DNA of 43,608 nucleotides, taken from NCBI GenBank assembly GCA_035366835.1, contig DAOSIS010000027.1:1-43608 (forward strand). The letters are read 5' to 3'. This DNA comes from UBA6109 sp035366835 (lineage in GTDB: Bacteria; Desulfobacterota; Syntrophia; Syntrophales; UBA6109). Positions 1-8,088 of this stretch are shown in pieces. A program made the translations under genes and the position numbers. The notes below the pieces were generated by a model that was given only the letters and a program-made list of their open reading frames with translations, was not told the DNA's origin and did no database searches. The stretch's first letter is position 1, and every line of letters begins with the position of its first letter.

Positions 1-3
1 TCA

Positions 4-78
4 TGGTAGGCGGTGCTGGGATTGAACCAGCGACTTCTACCGTGTGAAGGTAGCACTCTCCCGCTGAGTTAACCGCCC
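4..78 (-). tRNA. tRNA-Val (anticodon CAC), CCA encoded
   Basis: Read on the minus strand the segment folds as a full tRNA. It has a 7-bp acceptor stem (GGGCGGT with ACCGCCT, the first pair being G-U), a D stem ACTC/GAGT, an anticodon stem CTACC/GGTAG with loop TTCACAC, and a T stem GCTGG/CCAGC with loop TTCAATC. The discriminator base is A and the CCA end is encoded. The loop places CAC at positions 34-36, which decodes GUG valine. It would be the dedicated GUG reader beside a UAC isoacceptor elsewhere. Confidence 0.96.
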
Positions 79-88
79 AAGCCAGTCG

Positions 89-117
89 TCTATAACCCAT
101 CCGGAGGCATAGTTCAA
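89..117 (-). promoter_or_regulatory. Probable sigma-70 promoter of tRNA-Val
   Basis: On the minus strand TTGAAC (117-112) and TATAGA (94-89) are separated by 17 bases. They lie about 10 bases ahead of the first tRNA base at 78, the spacing expected for a tRNA promoter. It is divergent from the sirtuin promoter. Confidence 0.6.
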
Positions 118-134
118 GAAAAAAACTGCAGCGC

Positions 135-163
135 TTGACATGCCGCTCCATCTTGGATAGTCA
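135..163 (+). promoter_or_regulatory. Candidate sigma-70 promoter of the sirtuin gene
   Basis: A perfect -35 TTGACA (135-140) is followed after 17 bases by a weak -10 TAGTCA (158-163); GATAGT two bases earlier is an alternative. Either -10 puts the transcription start within a few bases of the ATG at 170, so the mRNA would have almost no leader. The -10 match is poor, so this is tentative. Confidence 0.4.
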
Positions 164-169
164 GGATTC

Positions 170-895
170 ATGCAGGCCGATATCGATGCCGTCCGGGAGA
201 GACTTCGGGACGCGAAAAGGGTCGTCGTCCTCACGGGGGCCGGCGTGTCCGCGGAAAGCGGCATTCCGACTTTCCGCGGTGAAGGCGGCCTCTGGCGCAA
301 CCACCGGGTGACGGACCTCGCCACGCCGGAAGCCTTCGCGCGCAATCCCGCACTGGTCTGGGAATTCTATAACTGGCGACGTATGGTCATCAGCAAGGTG
401 GACTGCAACCCCGCCCACCGCGCGCTGGCGGCGATGGAAAAAGGCCCGGCCGATTTCGCGCTGATCACGCAGAACATCGACGGCCTCCATTTCAGGGCCG
501 GAAGCCGGAACGTCCTGGAAATCCACGGCAACATCTGGAAGGTCCGCTGCACGTACTGCGGCGACGTTCACCTGGAGCAGGAGCCGGACTTCGGAACGGC
601 GCCGGCTTGCAGGAAATGCGGCGCACCGCTCCGCCCCCACGTCGTCTGGTTCGGCGAAGGCCTGGACCCCCGTCTCCTGGACACCGCCTACCGTCTTTCC
701 GCGTCCTGCGACCTGATGTTCGTCATCGGGACATCGGCCGTCGTCCAGCCGGCCGCGTCGTTCCCCTTCGCCGCGAAATCCGCCGGCGCCTTCGTCGTCG
801 AGATCAACCCGGAGCGCACACCCCTCGCTGGGGCCGTCGATCTTGCCCTGGCCGGCAAAGCCGGGGAAATCGTCCCGCAACTCGTTCGGCCCTGA
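170..895 (+). CDS. cobB: Sir2-family NAD-dependent protein deacylase (sirtuin, class III type)
   Basis: A 241-residue sirtuin. It would cleave NAD+ to remove acyl groups from lysine side chains in the cytoplasm. Visible signatures in order are the NAD-binding GAGVSAESGIPTFRG (about residues 23-37), TQNIDGLH, the catalytic-His segment EIHGN, two zinc-binding pairs CTYC and CRKC, and the late Rossmann segment GTSAVVQPA. The FYNWRR segment carries Tyr67 and Arg70 in the Y-x-x-R arrangement that in E. coli CobB and human SIRT5 binds acidic acyl groups, so desuccinylase or related activity is possible as well as deacetylation. Length is normal for bacterial class III enzymes. The ATG at 170 has only a weak AGGA three bases upstream and sits almost at the predicted transcription start. 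It stands alone, divergent from tRNA-Val and convergent with the beta-oxidation operon. Confidence 0.93.
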   Translation: MQADIDAVRERLRDAKRVVVLTGAGVSAESGIPTFRGEGGLWRNHRVTDLATPEAFARNPALVWEFYNWRRMVISKVDCNPAHRALAAMEKGPADFALITQNIDGLHFRAGSRNVLEIHGNIWKVRCTYCGDVHLEQEPDFGTAPACRKCGAPLRPHVVWFGEGLDPRLLDTAYRLSASCDLMFVIGTSAVVQPAASFPFAAKSAGAFVVEINPERTPLAGAVDLALAGKAGEIVPQLVRP

Positions 896-920
896 GCGAT
901 TTCAATACAAGCCCTTCTCT

Positions 921-996
921 GTCCTTGCGATGCGAAGCCGAGGCAATCCATAGTCACGGACGAGATTGCCGCGTCGCTGCGCTCCTCGCAATGACC
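921..996. repeat. Dispersed inverted-repeat element (intergenic)
   Basis: The block is bounded by two imperfect inverted arms. Both read TTGCGA, then a GC-rich spacer, then GGCAATC when each is read inward from its own end. The right arm on the minus strand begins CATTGCGAGGAGCGCAGCG, a motif I recognise as a widespread intergenic repeat in deltaproteobacterial and related genomes. It lies in the 328-base gap between the sirtuin and thiolase genes, where the two transcription units converge. No coding potential is apparent in the gap. Bases about 1150-1170 also carry a short CTGTTCAAGAA similar to one end of the repeat at 25.5 kb. Confidence 0.65.
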
Positions 997-1171
997 CTCT
1001 GTTCAGGGCAGGGGGAATCCAGCGCCTTGAAAACTTCTTCCCGTGATACACAGAGAACTGGCCCTCCGCCGCAGCCTGACCTCGCGGAAGCGCGGGCGGG
1101 GGTGACACAAACCTGTCATTCCTGAGAAAGCACCCGCGTCGAGTCTTTCAGGCTGTTCAAGAACGCCTGAC

Positions 1172-1203
1172 AAAAAAGGCCGCAGCCCGTGAAGGCTGCG
1201 GCC
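1172..1203 (-). terminator. Rho-independent terminator of the beta-oxidation operon
   Basis: Minus-strand reading gives the stem GGCCGCAGCC / GGCTGCGGCC around a short TTCACG-type loop, followed by six T. It lies about 20 bases after the thiolase stop, closing the operon. Confidence 0.9.
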
Positions 1204-1223
1204 TGCGTCAGGGGAAACTGGGA

Positions 1224-2417
1224 CTACAGCAGCTCATAGATTCCGGCGGCTCCCATGCCGCCACCGATGCACATGGACACGATTCCCCGTTTCGCCTTGC
1301 GGCGTTTCAACTCGTGCAACAGCTGCGCCGTGAGCTTTCCGCCCGTCGCGCCCAGTGGATGCCCGAGCGCGATCGCCCCGCCGTTGGGGTTGACGTCGCC
1401 CGCCGCCCAGCGGTCTTCGATTCCGACCACGCGGCAGGAATAGATCGCCTGGGAGGCGAAGGCCTCGTTGATCTCGAAGACATCGATGTCTTTCGTCGTC
1501 AGGCCCGCCATCTTCAGGACCTTGGGAATGGCGTATGCCGGTCCCACGCCCATCTCCTCGGGCTTGCACCCGGCGACGGCGAAATAGGCCAGGCGCGCCA
1601 TCGGCTTCAGGCCGAGGGCCTTCGCCTTGTCGGCACTCATGACGAGGGCGAAGGCCGCGCCGTCCGTCATCTGGGAGGCGTTGCCCGCCGTGACCGACCC
1701 ACCCTGTTTGAAGGGCGATTTCAATTTGCTGAGATCCTCGATCGTCGTCGGCCAGCGCACGCCGTCGTCGGTGTCGAAAATCACCTGTTCGCGGATCCGC
1801 TTACCATTCTTCGCCTTCTTGTACTTCCAGGCTTTGATGGGAATGATCTCTCCCTTGAACTTCCCGGCCTTGATCGCCTCGTACGCGCGGCGGTTGCTCT
1901 CCACGCCGAACTTGTCCTGATCCTCGCGGGAGATCTTGTAGTTGGCCGCCACGTTCTCGGCCGTGACGCCCATGGAGACGTAGGTGTTCGGCATCGTGCC
2001 CCAGCCCCAGTCGGGGTGGGGACGGAACAAGGCGCCGCCCATGGGGATGTGGCTCATCGTTTCGATGCCGCCGGCGATGGCCACGTCCATCCAGCCCGCA
2101 CGGATCTTCGCCGTCGCGTCAGCGATCGCCTGGAGGCCCGACGAGCAGAAACGGTTGACGGTCATGCCGCAGGAGGTAACGGGCAGGCCGGCGCCGAGGG
2201 CGACGACGCGGCCGAGGTTCATGCCCTGTTCCCCCTCCGGAAAGGAGCAACCGCAGACGATGTCGTCGACGTCTTCGGGCTTGAGGGCGGGAACCCTCTC
2301 CAGAAGGCCCTTGATGACCTGGATTCCGTACTCGTCTCCCCGGGTTCCGGAGAGCCCTCCTCTCTTGTAACGACCACCGGGACTTCTTACGGCATCGATA
2401 ATCACAGCATCGCTCAT
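1224..2417 (-). CDS. fadA: Acetyl-CoA acyltransferase (thiolase)
   Basis: A 397-residue thiolase that would cleave 3-ketoacyl-CoA with CoA to acetyl-CoA and a shortened acyl-CoA, the last step of each beta-oxidation turn (or condense two acetyl-CoA in reverse). The acyl-accepting cysteine is in NRFCSSGLQ (about residue 91). NEAFASQ, GHPLGATGG (His about 353) and CIGGGMG (Cys about 383) supply the rest of the active site. Length is that of the standard degradative family. It is the last gene of the minus-strand operon, 80 bases after the fused dehydrogenase/hydratase, and ends just before a strong terminator. FadA-type 3-ketoacyl-CoA thiolase is preferred over an AtoB-type because of the operon partner; chain-length range cannot be read from sequence. 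Confidence 0.93.
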   Translation of the reverse strand: MSDAVIIDAVRSPGGRYKRGGLSGTRGDEYGIQVIKGLLERVPALKPEDVDDIVCGCSFPEGEQGMNLGRVVALGAGLPVTSCGMTVNRFCSSGLQAIADATAKIRAGWMDVAIAGGIETMSHIPMGGALFRPHPDWGWGTMPNTYVSMGVTAENVAANYKISREDQDKFGVESNRRAYEAIKAGKFKGEIIPIKAWKYKKAKNGKRIREQVIFDTDDGVRWPTTIEDLSKLKSPFKQGGSVTAGNASQMTDGAAFALVMSADKAKALGLKPMARLAYFAVAGCKPEEMGVGPAYAIPKVLKMAGLTTKDIDVFEINEAFASQAIYSCRVVGIEDRWAAGDVNPNGGAIALGHPLGATGGKLTAQLLHELKRRKAKRGIVSMCIGGGMGAAGIYELL

Positions 2418-2497
2418 GACATTCCTCCTTCTTTTCCATGGCCGCGCCGCGGGCCCCCGAGGGACGACGGATCGGGCGCAGCGGTCGAGTTCGAGCC

Positions 2498-4918
2498 CTA
2501 GTTACGCAACGGCTTGCCCGTGTTGAGCATGTGCATGATCCGGTCCTGGCTTCTCTGCTCCCCGCAAAGACTCAGGAAGGCCTCCTTTTCCAGTTCCAGG
2601 ATCTCCTGCTCCGTAACCAGCGTCCCCTCGGGGCAATCGCCGCCTGAGAGGACATAGGCGACCTTCCGCGCCACATGGATGTCGTATTCCGTCGCGAATT
2701 TCCCGTGTTGGAGATTGTAAGCGACCGCCTCGGCCATGCCGCGGAAGTTCTCGCCCATCACGGGAATCAATGCCGGCTGCGGCTTCTTGTAGAATTTGGA
2801 CAGCCCGAGTACGACCTGTTTGGCGTCCCAGAGCTGCTGATCGCGGTTCAGGCTGATCTGTTCGGTCTTGCGGATGTAGCCCAGTTCCATCGCCTCGACC
2901 GCGCTTGTCGCGACCTTGGCCATGGCGATGTTCTCGAAGGCCTTGGAATAGATCTGCTGCAGGTTCATGCCTTGCTCGACGACGCCGTCCGGGAGTCCCT
3001 CGGTCAGCCGTACCATGATCTCCTTGCAGCCGCCGCCAGCGGGAATCACGCCGACCCCCACTTCCACGAGGCCCATGTAGGTTTCCCCGCAGGGTTGACA
3101 CCGGGCCGCATGCATCGCCATCTCGCAGCCGCCGCCGAGGGCCAGGCCCGCGGGCGCGCTGACGACGGGTTTTGCCAGGTATTTCATGCGCATGTTGGCG
3201 TTCTGGAAGGCGGTGATGAGGTTTTCGAGGACGTCCCAATCCCCCTTCTGGATCGCCATGAGAACCTTGAAGATGTTCGCACCGGCGGAGAAGTTGGGCG
3301 CATGGTTCCCGACGACCATGCCGACGAAGTCCTTCTCCACGATGTCGCAGCTCGCGAAGATCATCTCGATCATCTGATCGTCGACGGCGTTCATCTTCGT
3401 GTGGAATTCCAGACAGGCCACGCCGTCGCCGATATCGACGAGCGATGCGGCGGCATTCTCCTTGACCAGCTTCTTGGCACTCTTGAGGGCGGGCAGGACA
3501 ATGATCTTCGGGTTCGCTTCGATCAGGACATAGCCCTTCTTCTCGAAATCGTAGCAGTACAGACCGTCCTCTTTTCTCTGGTAGAACGACTCGAAGCCCT
3601 TCTTGAGCATTTCGTCGATCTTCTTCGGGACCTTCTTCTTCATCTTCTTCATGATCTCGACGGCCGCGCGCACCCCGACGGCGTCCCAGGTCTCGAAGGG
3701 GCCGAGGGCGTGGTTGTATCCCCACTTCATCGCGTTGTCGATGGCGACGATGCTGTCGCAGATCTCGGGAACGCGGTTCGCAGCGTAGATGAAGTTGTTG
3801 CAGAGGTATTCCCGCGCCACCTCGCCGGCGACGTCGTCCGCGAAGAACACGGTCTTCAGGGACGCTGCGGGGCCCTCATCGGATTTCTTCTTCGCCGCAC
3901 CGATGGAATCGAAGCGGGGCTTCGTGACGGGAAGGTATTCCATCTTCGTGTAATCGAGGTAGAGTTTCTCGCTTTTGCCCTTGGCGTCTTTCGTCCTCTT
4001 GTAGAAGCCCTGCTTGGTCTTGTTTCCGAGCCACTTGAGCTCCATCATCTTGTTCATGAAGTCGACGGGCACAAAATATTCTCGCATCTCGTCGTCGGGG
4101 ACCGCCTCGTAGAGGTTCTTCATGACATGGTAGCCCGTATCGAGGCCGACCAGGTCCAACGTCCCGAAGACGGACGATCCGGGACGGCCCAGGGCCTTGC
4201 CGATGATCGCGTCCAGTTGCTCGACGGTGAGGTTCTTCTCGATCGTGATGCGGATCGCATTGGAGATGTCGAAGACGCCGATCCGGTTGCCCACGAAATT
4301 GGGGACGTCCTTGCACACGACGACGCCCTTGCCGAGGACGTCCTCACAGAAGCGGATCATGAAATCGACGACTTCCTTCCGGGTCTCCTTGCCGGGGATG
4401 ATTTCGAGGAGTTTCATGTAGCGCGGCGGGTTGAAAAAGTGGGTCCCTAGGAAATTCTCCTTCAGCTTCGGCCAGAAATTCGCGGAGATGTCCTTGATGG
4501 GGATCCCCGAGGTGTTCGTGGTGACGATGCAGCTCGGCCGCACCACTTTCTCCACCTTCGCGAACAGTTCCTGCTTGATCTTGAGATTCTCGACAACCAC
4601 CTCGATGACCCAGTCGACGTCCTTGAGCCACCCGAGGTTGTCTTCGAAATTGCCGATCCGGATCATGCCGGCGTTCTTTTTGGTGTAGAACGCCGTCGGC
4701 TTCGCCTTCTGGATCCCGGCGAGGCCGTTGGCGGCGAAGCGGTTTCTCCATTCCGGGCTCTTTTCCGTCAGGCCCTTTTTCTTGTCTTCGTCCGTCAGTT
4801 GAAAGGGGATGATGTCCAGCAGATAGCAGTCGATCCCCGCATTCGTCAGGTGTGCCGCGATCGTGGCGCCCATGACGCCCGCGCCCAAAACAGCAGCTTT
4901 CTTGATTTCATATCCCAT
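2498..4918 (-). CDS. fadN: Fused 3-hydroxyacyl-CoA dehydrogenase / enoyl-CoA hydratase (FadN type)
   Basis: An 806-residue bifunctional beta-oxidation enzyme. The dehydrogenase half comes first: Rossmann GAGVMGATIAAHLTNAG near the N terminus, NTSGIP, the catalytic-His segment GTHFFNPP and VGNRIG. A crotonase half follows at the C terminus, with NHAPNFSAGANIF, ALGGGCEMAMHA and GLVEVGVGVIPAGGG carrying the two conserved glutamates of enoyl-CoA hydratases. Dehydrogenase-then-hydratase order is that of Bacillus FadN and archaeal fusions, the reverse of E. coli FadB. The start is set at the ATG at 4918 because AGGAGGAGC lies seven bases before it; an upstream in-frame ATG at 4975 would add 19 unrelated residues. 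It lies between the acyl-CoA dehydrogenase and thiolase genes and with them completes one full spiral. Lysine-rich stretches in the middle are unusual but uninterrupted. Confidence 0.93.
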   Translation of the reverse strand: MGYEIKKAAVLGAGVMGATIAAHLTNAGIDCYLLDIIPFQLTDEDKKKGLTEKSPEWRNRFAANGLAGIQKAKPTAFYTKKNAGMIRIGNFEDNLGWLKDVDWVIEVVVENLKIKQELFAKVEKVVRPSCIVTTNTSGIPIKDISANFWPKLKENFLGTHFFNPPRYMKLLEIIPGKETRKEVVDFMIRFCEDVLGKGVVVCKDVPNFVGNRIGVFDISNAIRITIEKNLTVEQLDAIIGKALGRPGSSVFGTLDLVGLDTGYHVMKNLYEAVPDDEMREYFVPVDFMNKMMELKWLGNKTKQGFYKRTKDAKGKSEKLYLDYTKMEYLPVTKPRFDSIGAAKKKSDEGPAASLKTVFFADDVAGEVAREYLCNNFIYAANRVPEICDSIVAIDNAMKWGYNHALGPFETWDAVGVRAAVEIMKKMKKKVPKKIDEMLKKGFESFYQRKEDGLYCYDFEKKGYVLIEANPKIIVLPALKSAKKLVKENAAASLVDIGDGVACLEFHTKMNAVDDQMIEMIFASCDIVEKDFVGMVVGNHAPNFSAGANIFKVLMAIQKGDWDVLENLITAFQNANMRMKYLAKPVVSAPAGLALGGGCEMAMHAARCQPCGETYMGLVEVGVGVIPAGGGCKEIMVRLTEGLPDGVVEQGMNLQQIYSKAFENIAMAKVATSAVEAMELGYIRKTEQISLNRDQQLWDAKQVVLGLSKFYKKPQPALIPVMGENFRGMAEAVAYNLQHGKFATEYDIHVARKVAYVLSGGDCPEGTLVTEQEILELEKEAFLSLCGEQRSQDRIMHMLNTGKPLRN

Positions 4919-5005
4919 AAAGCTCCTCCTCTTCCGGCTTGTAAGCGTGCCGTCCCTGCCCGAAGGGCGGCGCACGACGAACCGCCGCCTTTCGGTTCAC
5001 GGCCG

Positions 5006-6865
5006 TCAAACGGTGAAAGATTCGTCCGCCATTTCGATGGGGATCTTCTCGCCTGTCTTGATGGACTCGCATCTCGCCTTCACGGTTGCCAGCGTCTCGG
5101 CGGCGAAGAACTTCGCTGAGGCGATCTTGCCCGCGTAGAAAGCCGCATCCTTGTCTTCACGGAGCAGCGCCCGTTTCTTGCCAATGGATTCTTCGATGCC
5201 TTTTTCCGCGTAAAGCGCGTTGAGTTTCTGCTGGGCGATCGTGCCTGCCTGCAGCAGGAAATGACCCAGGACCACATCGCCGAAGAGGTCGAGGTAAGGC
5301 GAGGCGTTCAGGATCGGCAGCAGGAAGCTGGCGCTCTTCCCCCAGCCCGCGAAGGTCATGGTTAGGTCGATAAGGGCATTGTTGGCCTCTTCCAGCTTCT
5401 CCGCATATTTCTTGAGTTCCGGCAGTTGTTTTGCCTTCGCGATCGTTCCGGCGATTTCGCCTACCAGGTTCATGACGTTCATGCCCTTCTTCTGGCCGAG
5501 TTTCCTGCCCACCAGATCGAGGCACTGGATGCCGTTGGTGCCTTCATAGAGCGTGGCGATCTTGCAGTCCCGCATGTACTGCTCGACGGGGTACTCGCTG
5601 CAGTAGCCGTAGCCGCCGTAGATGTCGATGGCCTTCGAACAGACCAGCATGGCGACGTCGGACGAGTAGGCCTTGCAGACCGGCGTCAACAGTTCGACAA
5701 AGCCGTTCCACCTGTCGGCTTCCGCCGGATACGCCTTCGCCATGTCCATGCAGTAGGCCACGAAGTAGTTCATCGCGCGCATTCCCTCGACGTAGCATTT
5801 CATGATCATGAGGTCGCGCCGCACGTCCGGGTGCTGGATGATGGGCACGGCCTTGGCGTCGGGGTTCTTCATCTCCCAGACCGGCGTGCTCTGGATGCGC
5901 TCCTTGGCGTACTGCACGGCGTGCTCGTAGGCGGCCGAGGAATGTCCCAGTCCCTGCATGCCGACTTCGAGGCGCGCCTCGTTCATCATGTGGAACATGA
6001 TCCGCATGCCCTCGCGCTCCCTGCCGAGAAGTTCGCCGATGCACTTGCCGTCGTCGCCGAAATTCAGCGTGCAGGTCGCCGACCCTTTGATCCCCATCTT
6101 GTGCTCGATGTTGCCCGTGCGGACGTCGTTGAACTCGCCGATGCTGCCGTCATCGTTCACGCGGTATTTCGGCACGATGAAAATGGAAATGCCGCTCGTG
6201 CCGGGGGGATCGCCCTCAATGCGGGCCAGGACGGGATGGACGATGTTCGGCGCCAAATCGTGGTCGCCGCAGGAGATGAAGCACTTCGAACCGGTGATAA
6301 GGAATTTCCCGTCGGGCAGGCGCTTCGCCGTCGTTTTCAGCGCCCCGACGTCGCTCCCCGCACCCGGTTCGGTCAGGCACATGGTACCCGTCCACTCTCC
6401 GGCGAACATCTTGAGCATGTATTTGTTCTTCTGCTCCTCCGTCCCGAATTTTTCGATGAGACCCGCTGCGCCGTGCGTCAGGCCGGGATACATGAGGAAG
6501 GCGAAATTGGCGGCATAGCAGGGCTCCAGGTTGGCCGTCGCCATCACATACGGCATTCCCTGTCCACCCACTTCCGGCGGCTGCGCCATGCAGAGCCAGC
6601 CGTTCTCCACATACTTCCGGTAGGGACCGTGAAAGCAAGCGGGTACCGTCACCTTTCCGTCCTTAAGGGTGCAGCCCTCGCGATCCCCGACGCTGTACGT
6701 GGGCAGGATCTCGTTCACGGCCATCTTTTCCGCCTCATTGAGCGTCATGAGGAGGATGTCTTTCGAAAAATCCTTGAACAACTCAGACTGGAAGAGCTTG
6801 TCGATGTCCAGCTGCTCCAGCAGAACGAAGTGTTGATCCCTCATGTTCACCAAACCGTTGCTCAT
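5006..6865 (-). CDS. Acyl-CoA dehydrogenase, long (about 600-residue) form
   Basis: A 619-residue flavoprotein that would oxidise acyl-CoA to trans-2-enoyl-CoA, passing electrons to an electron-transfer flavoprotein that is not in this window. Family signatures are MCLTEPGAGSDVGA in the flavin-binding region and YGGYGYCSEYPVEQYMRD, followed by LYEGTNGIQ, where the Glu near residue 441 is the expected catalytic base. The extra C-terminal domain makes it longer than the 380-residue acyl-CoA dehydrogenases and groups it with long forms such as FadE5 and DmdC. The start is the ATG at 6865, directly after AAGGAGG; the open frame runs further upstream to 7009 without ribosome-binding support. It is the first structural gene after the TetR gene (241-base gap) and is followed 87 bases later by the fused dehydrogenase. 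Substrate chain length is not deducible. Confidence 0.93.
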   Translation of the reverse strand: MSNGLVNMRDQHFVLLEQLDIDKLFQSELFKDFSKDILLMTLNEAEKMAVNEILPTYSVGDREGCTLKDGKVTVPACFHGPYRKYVENGWLCMAQPPEVGGQGMPYVMATANLEPCYAANFAFLMYPGLTHGAAGLIEKFGTEEQKNKYMLKMFAGEWTGTMCLTEPGAGSDVGALKTTAKRLPDGKFLITGSKCFISCGDHDLAPNIVHPVLARIEGDPPGTSGISIFIVPKYRVNDDGSIGEFNDVRTGNIEHKMGIKGSATCTLNFGDDGKCIGELLGREREGMRIMFHMMNEARLEVGMQGLGHSSAAYEHAVQYAKERIQSTPVWEMKNPDAKAVPIIQHPDVRRDLMIMKCYVEGMRAMNYFVAYCMDMAKAYPAEADRWNGFVELLTPVCKAYSSDVAMLVCSKAIDIYGGYGYCSEYPVEQYMRDCKIATLYEGTNGIQCLDLVGRKLGQKKGMNVMNLVGEIAGTIAKAKQLPELKKYAEKLEEANNALIDLTMTFAGWGKSASFLLPILNASPYLDLFGDVVLGHFLLQAGTIAQQKLNALYAEKGIEESIGKKRALLREDKDAAFYAGKIASAKFFAAETLATVKARCESIKTGEKIPIEMADESFTV

Positions 6866-7106
6866 ACTGACCTCCTTCTTCCCTTCCGTTGGGTTTCCCT
6901 CGTTCCCCTCAAGCCGGTCAAGATCATTCCGGGACGGACAACCGAACGCCATGGACGGGCTTCCACGGCGTCTGCCCTGATTGCGTTGCCCGCGCGGGCT
7001 TACCGGCACGTCCCCCTTACTCGCAGAATGAAAGGTTCACCCTGCGTCTGTGTTCCCATGGAGATGAAAATGGAAGTTCGCCCCGCAGCTCAAGTCCTTA
7101 TCGGAC

Positions 7107-7742
7107 TTATTCTCTGCTCCTCAGTCCCTTGATCAGGATCTCCAGACTCGTCCTGACCGTCGACCTTATCCGCTCTTCCCGCTTTGCTTCCCTGCCCGCG
7201 AAGAAGTAGAGCGAGATGATTCCGTTGAAAAGCCCCCAGATGGCATTCCGCGTGTTCCGGATATTGAGGTCCGCCGGATATTCGCCGCTGCTGACGCCGT
7301 GCTGCAGAATTTCCTCGATGACGGCGATGGACTTATTCGTTGTTCGGATGAGATGCTCTCCGACTTCTTCGGAAAGGTTCATGCGGTCGAGCCGCACCAT
7401 AAAAGTCATGAGAATCCGGAACAGCTCCTTGTCGTTGAGAAAGAAGTCCACGTAGACATCCGCCAGCTTCAGGAGCATGTCGGAAGCCCTGCCGCCCTGC
7501 TCGATGACCTTTGCGGTATTGGCGTGAAACTGTTCGATGTCGAGCAGCAGGATCTGCGCGTAGATCTCTTCCTTGCTGTCGAAATGCAGATAGATCGATC
7601 CCTTGCTGAGTTCAGCCTTCTTTGCGATGCTGTCCACCGTGACGGGACGGAACCCTCTTTCGAAGAAGAGTCTCCGCGCAGCGTTGAGGATGGCATGGCG
7701 CCGGTTTTCCTTTTCCCGAATTCTTCGTTCCCGGAGTCCCAA
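7107..7742 (-). CDS. TetR-family transcriptional regulator (probable fatty-acid degradation repressor)
   Basis: A 211-residue TetR protein. The N-terminal helix-turn-helix is clear (residues about 15-60: AILNAARRLFFERGF, then TVDSIAKKAELSKGSIYLHF). The rest is a helical ligand-binding domain of FadR/YsiA-like size. It leads the beta-oxidation genes on the same strand, so an acyl-CoA-sensing repressor is the natural inference. The start is a TTG at 7742 with AAGGGGGG a few bases upstream; the only later Met codons lie deep in the ligand-binding domain, so TTG is the best choice. The palindrome at 7842-7860, about 100 bases ahead of the start, is the likely operator and implies autoregulation. 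Confidence 0.9.
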   Translation of the reverse strand: MGLRERRIREKENRRHAILNAARRLFFERGFRPVTVDSIAKKAELSKGSIYLHFDSKEEIYAQILLLDIEQFHANTAKVIEQGGRASDMLLKLADVYVDFFLNDKELFRILMTFMVRLDRMNLSEEVGEHLIRTTNKSIAVIEEILQHGVSSGEYPADLNIRNTRNAIWGLFNGIISLYFFAGREAKREERIRSTVRTSLEILIKGLRSRE

Positions 7743-7841
7743 GTCGCCCCCCTTTCTACGCAGCAGATGCGCGGCGGAACTGTGAGATGAAGCAGAGGAT
7801 ATGATTGTGATTTCCGACTCTTAACTTGAACTTTGGTCAAT

Positions 7842-7860
7842 ATATGACCGATGGTCATAT
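7842..7860. promoter_or_regulatory. Palindromic operator, probably for the TetR regulator
   Basis: ATATGACCGATGGTCATAT is a perfect inverted repeat with 8-bp arms and a 3-base centre. It lies about 100 bases upstream of the TetR start codon, as expected for an autoregulated promoter. The core TGACC-N3-GGTCA resembles sites reported for TetR-type fatty-acid regulators. I found no second copy in the 241 bases ahead of the acyl-CoA dehydrogenase, which suggests the whole operon is driven from here. Confidence 0.7.
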
Positions 7861-7910
7861 GCAAGGTAACGCATCTTTCCGGTCGTGTCAAGAAGAATTA
7901 CGGGTTTGTG

Positions 7911-8033
7911 GATGAATCCGGCGGCGAGCACATTCCCCGCAGCTTGCTGCGGGGTAAGCGAGCGAATGATGTTCAAGATCCCTTCCTTGGGGATCGAAGA
8001 TTCTCCGGAGCTTGCTCCGGAGAATCTTCAATT
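7911..8033. repeat. Two-hairpin dispersed repeat, copy 1
   Basis: A 120-bp element. It contains hairpin A at 7935-7954 (CCCCGCAGC TT GCTGCGGGG) and hairpin B at 7996-8029, a perfect 16-bp stem around TT with core CTCCGGAGC. They are joined by a conserved linker that includes GGTAAGCGAGCGAAT and CCTTGGGGATCGAAG. A second full copy lies in inverted orientation at 41365-41485 and a hairpin-B fragment at 26152-26181. It fills much of the gap between the TetR operator and the small gene at 8089. No gene is apparent between 7743 and 8088 otherwise. Confidence 0.88.
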
Positions 8034-8088
8034 GCGGGCAGGGAACCGGTCCGGCGCGAAAGACAGCGTGATCGAGTTCAGGAAATGG

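Noticed and set aside
6866..7106. Searched for a second TetR operator or promoter ahead of the acyl-CoA dehydrogenase gene
   Set aside because: No TGACC-N3-GGTCA palindrome and no good -35/-10 pair on the minus strand could be seen.
7844..8036. Considered a CRISPR array because of repeated hairpins
   Set aside because: There is only one copy of each hairpin here, no regular spacers, and no cas genes anywhere in the window.
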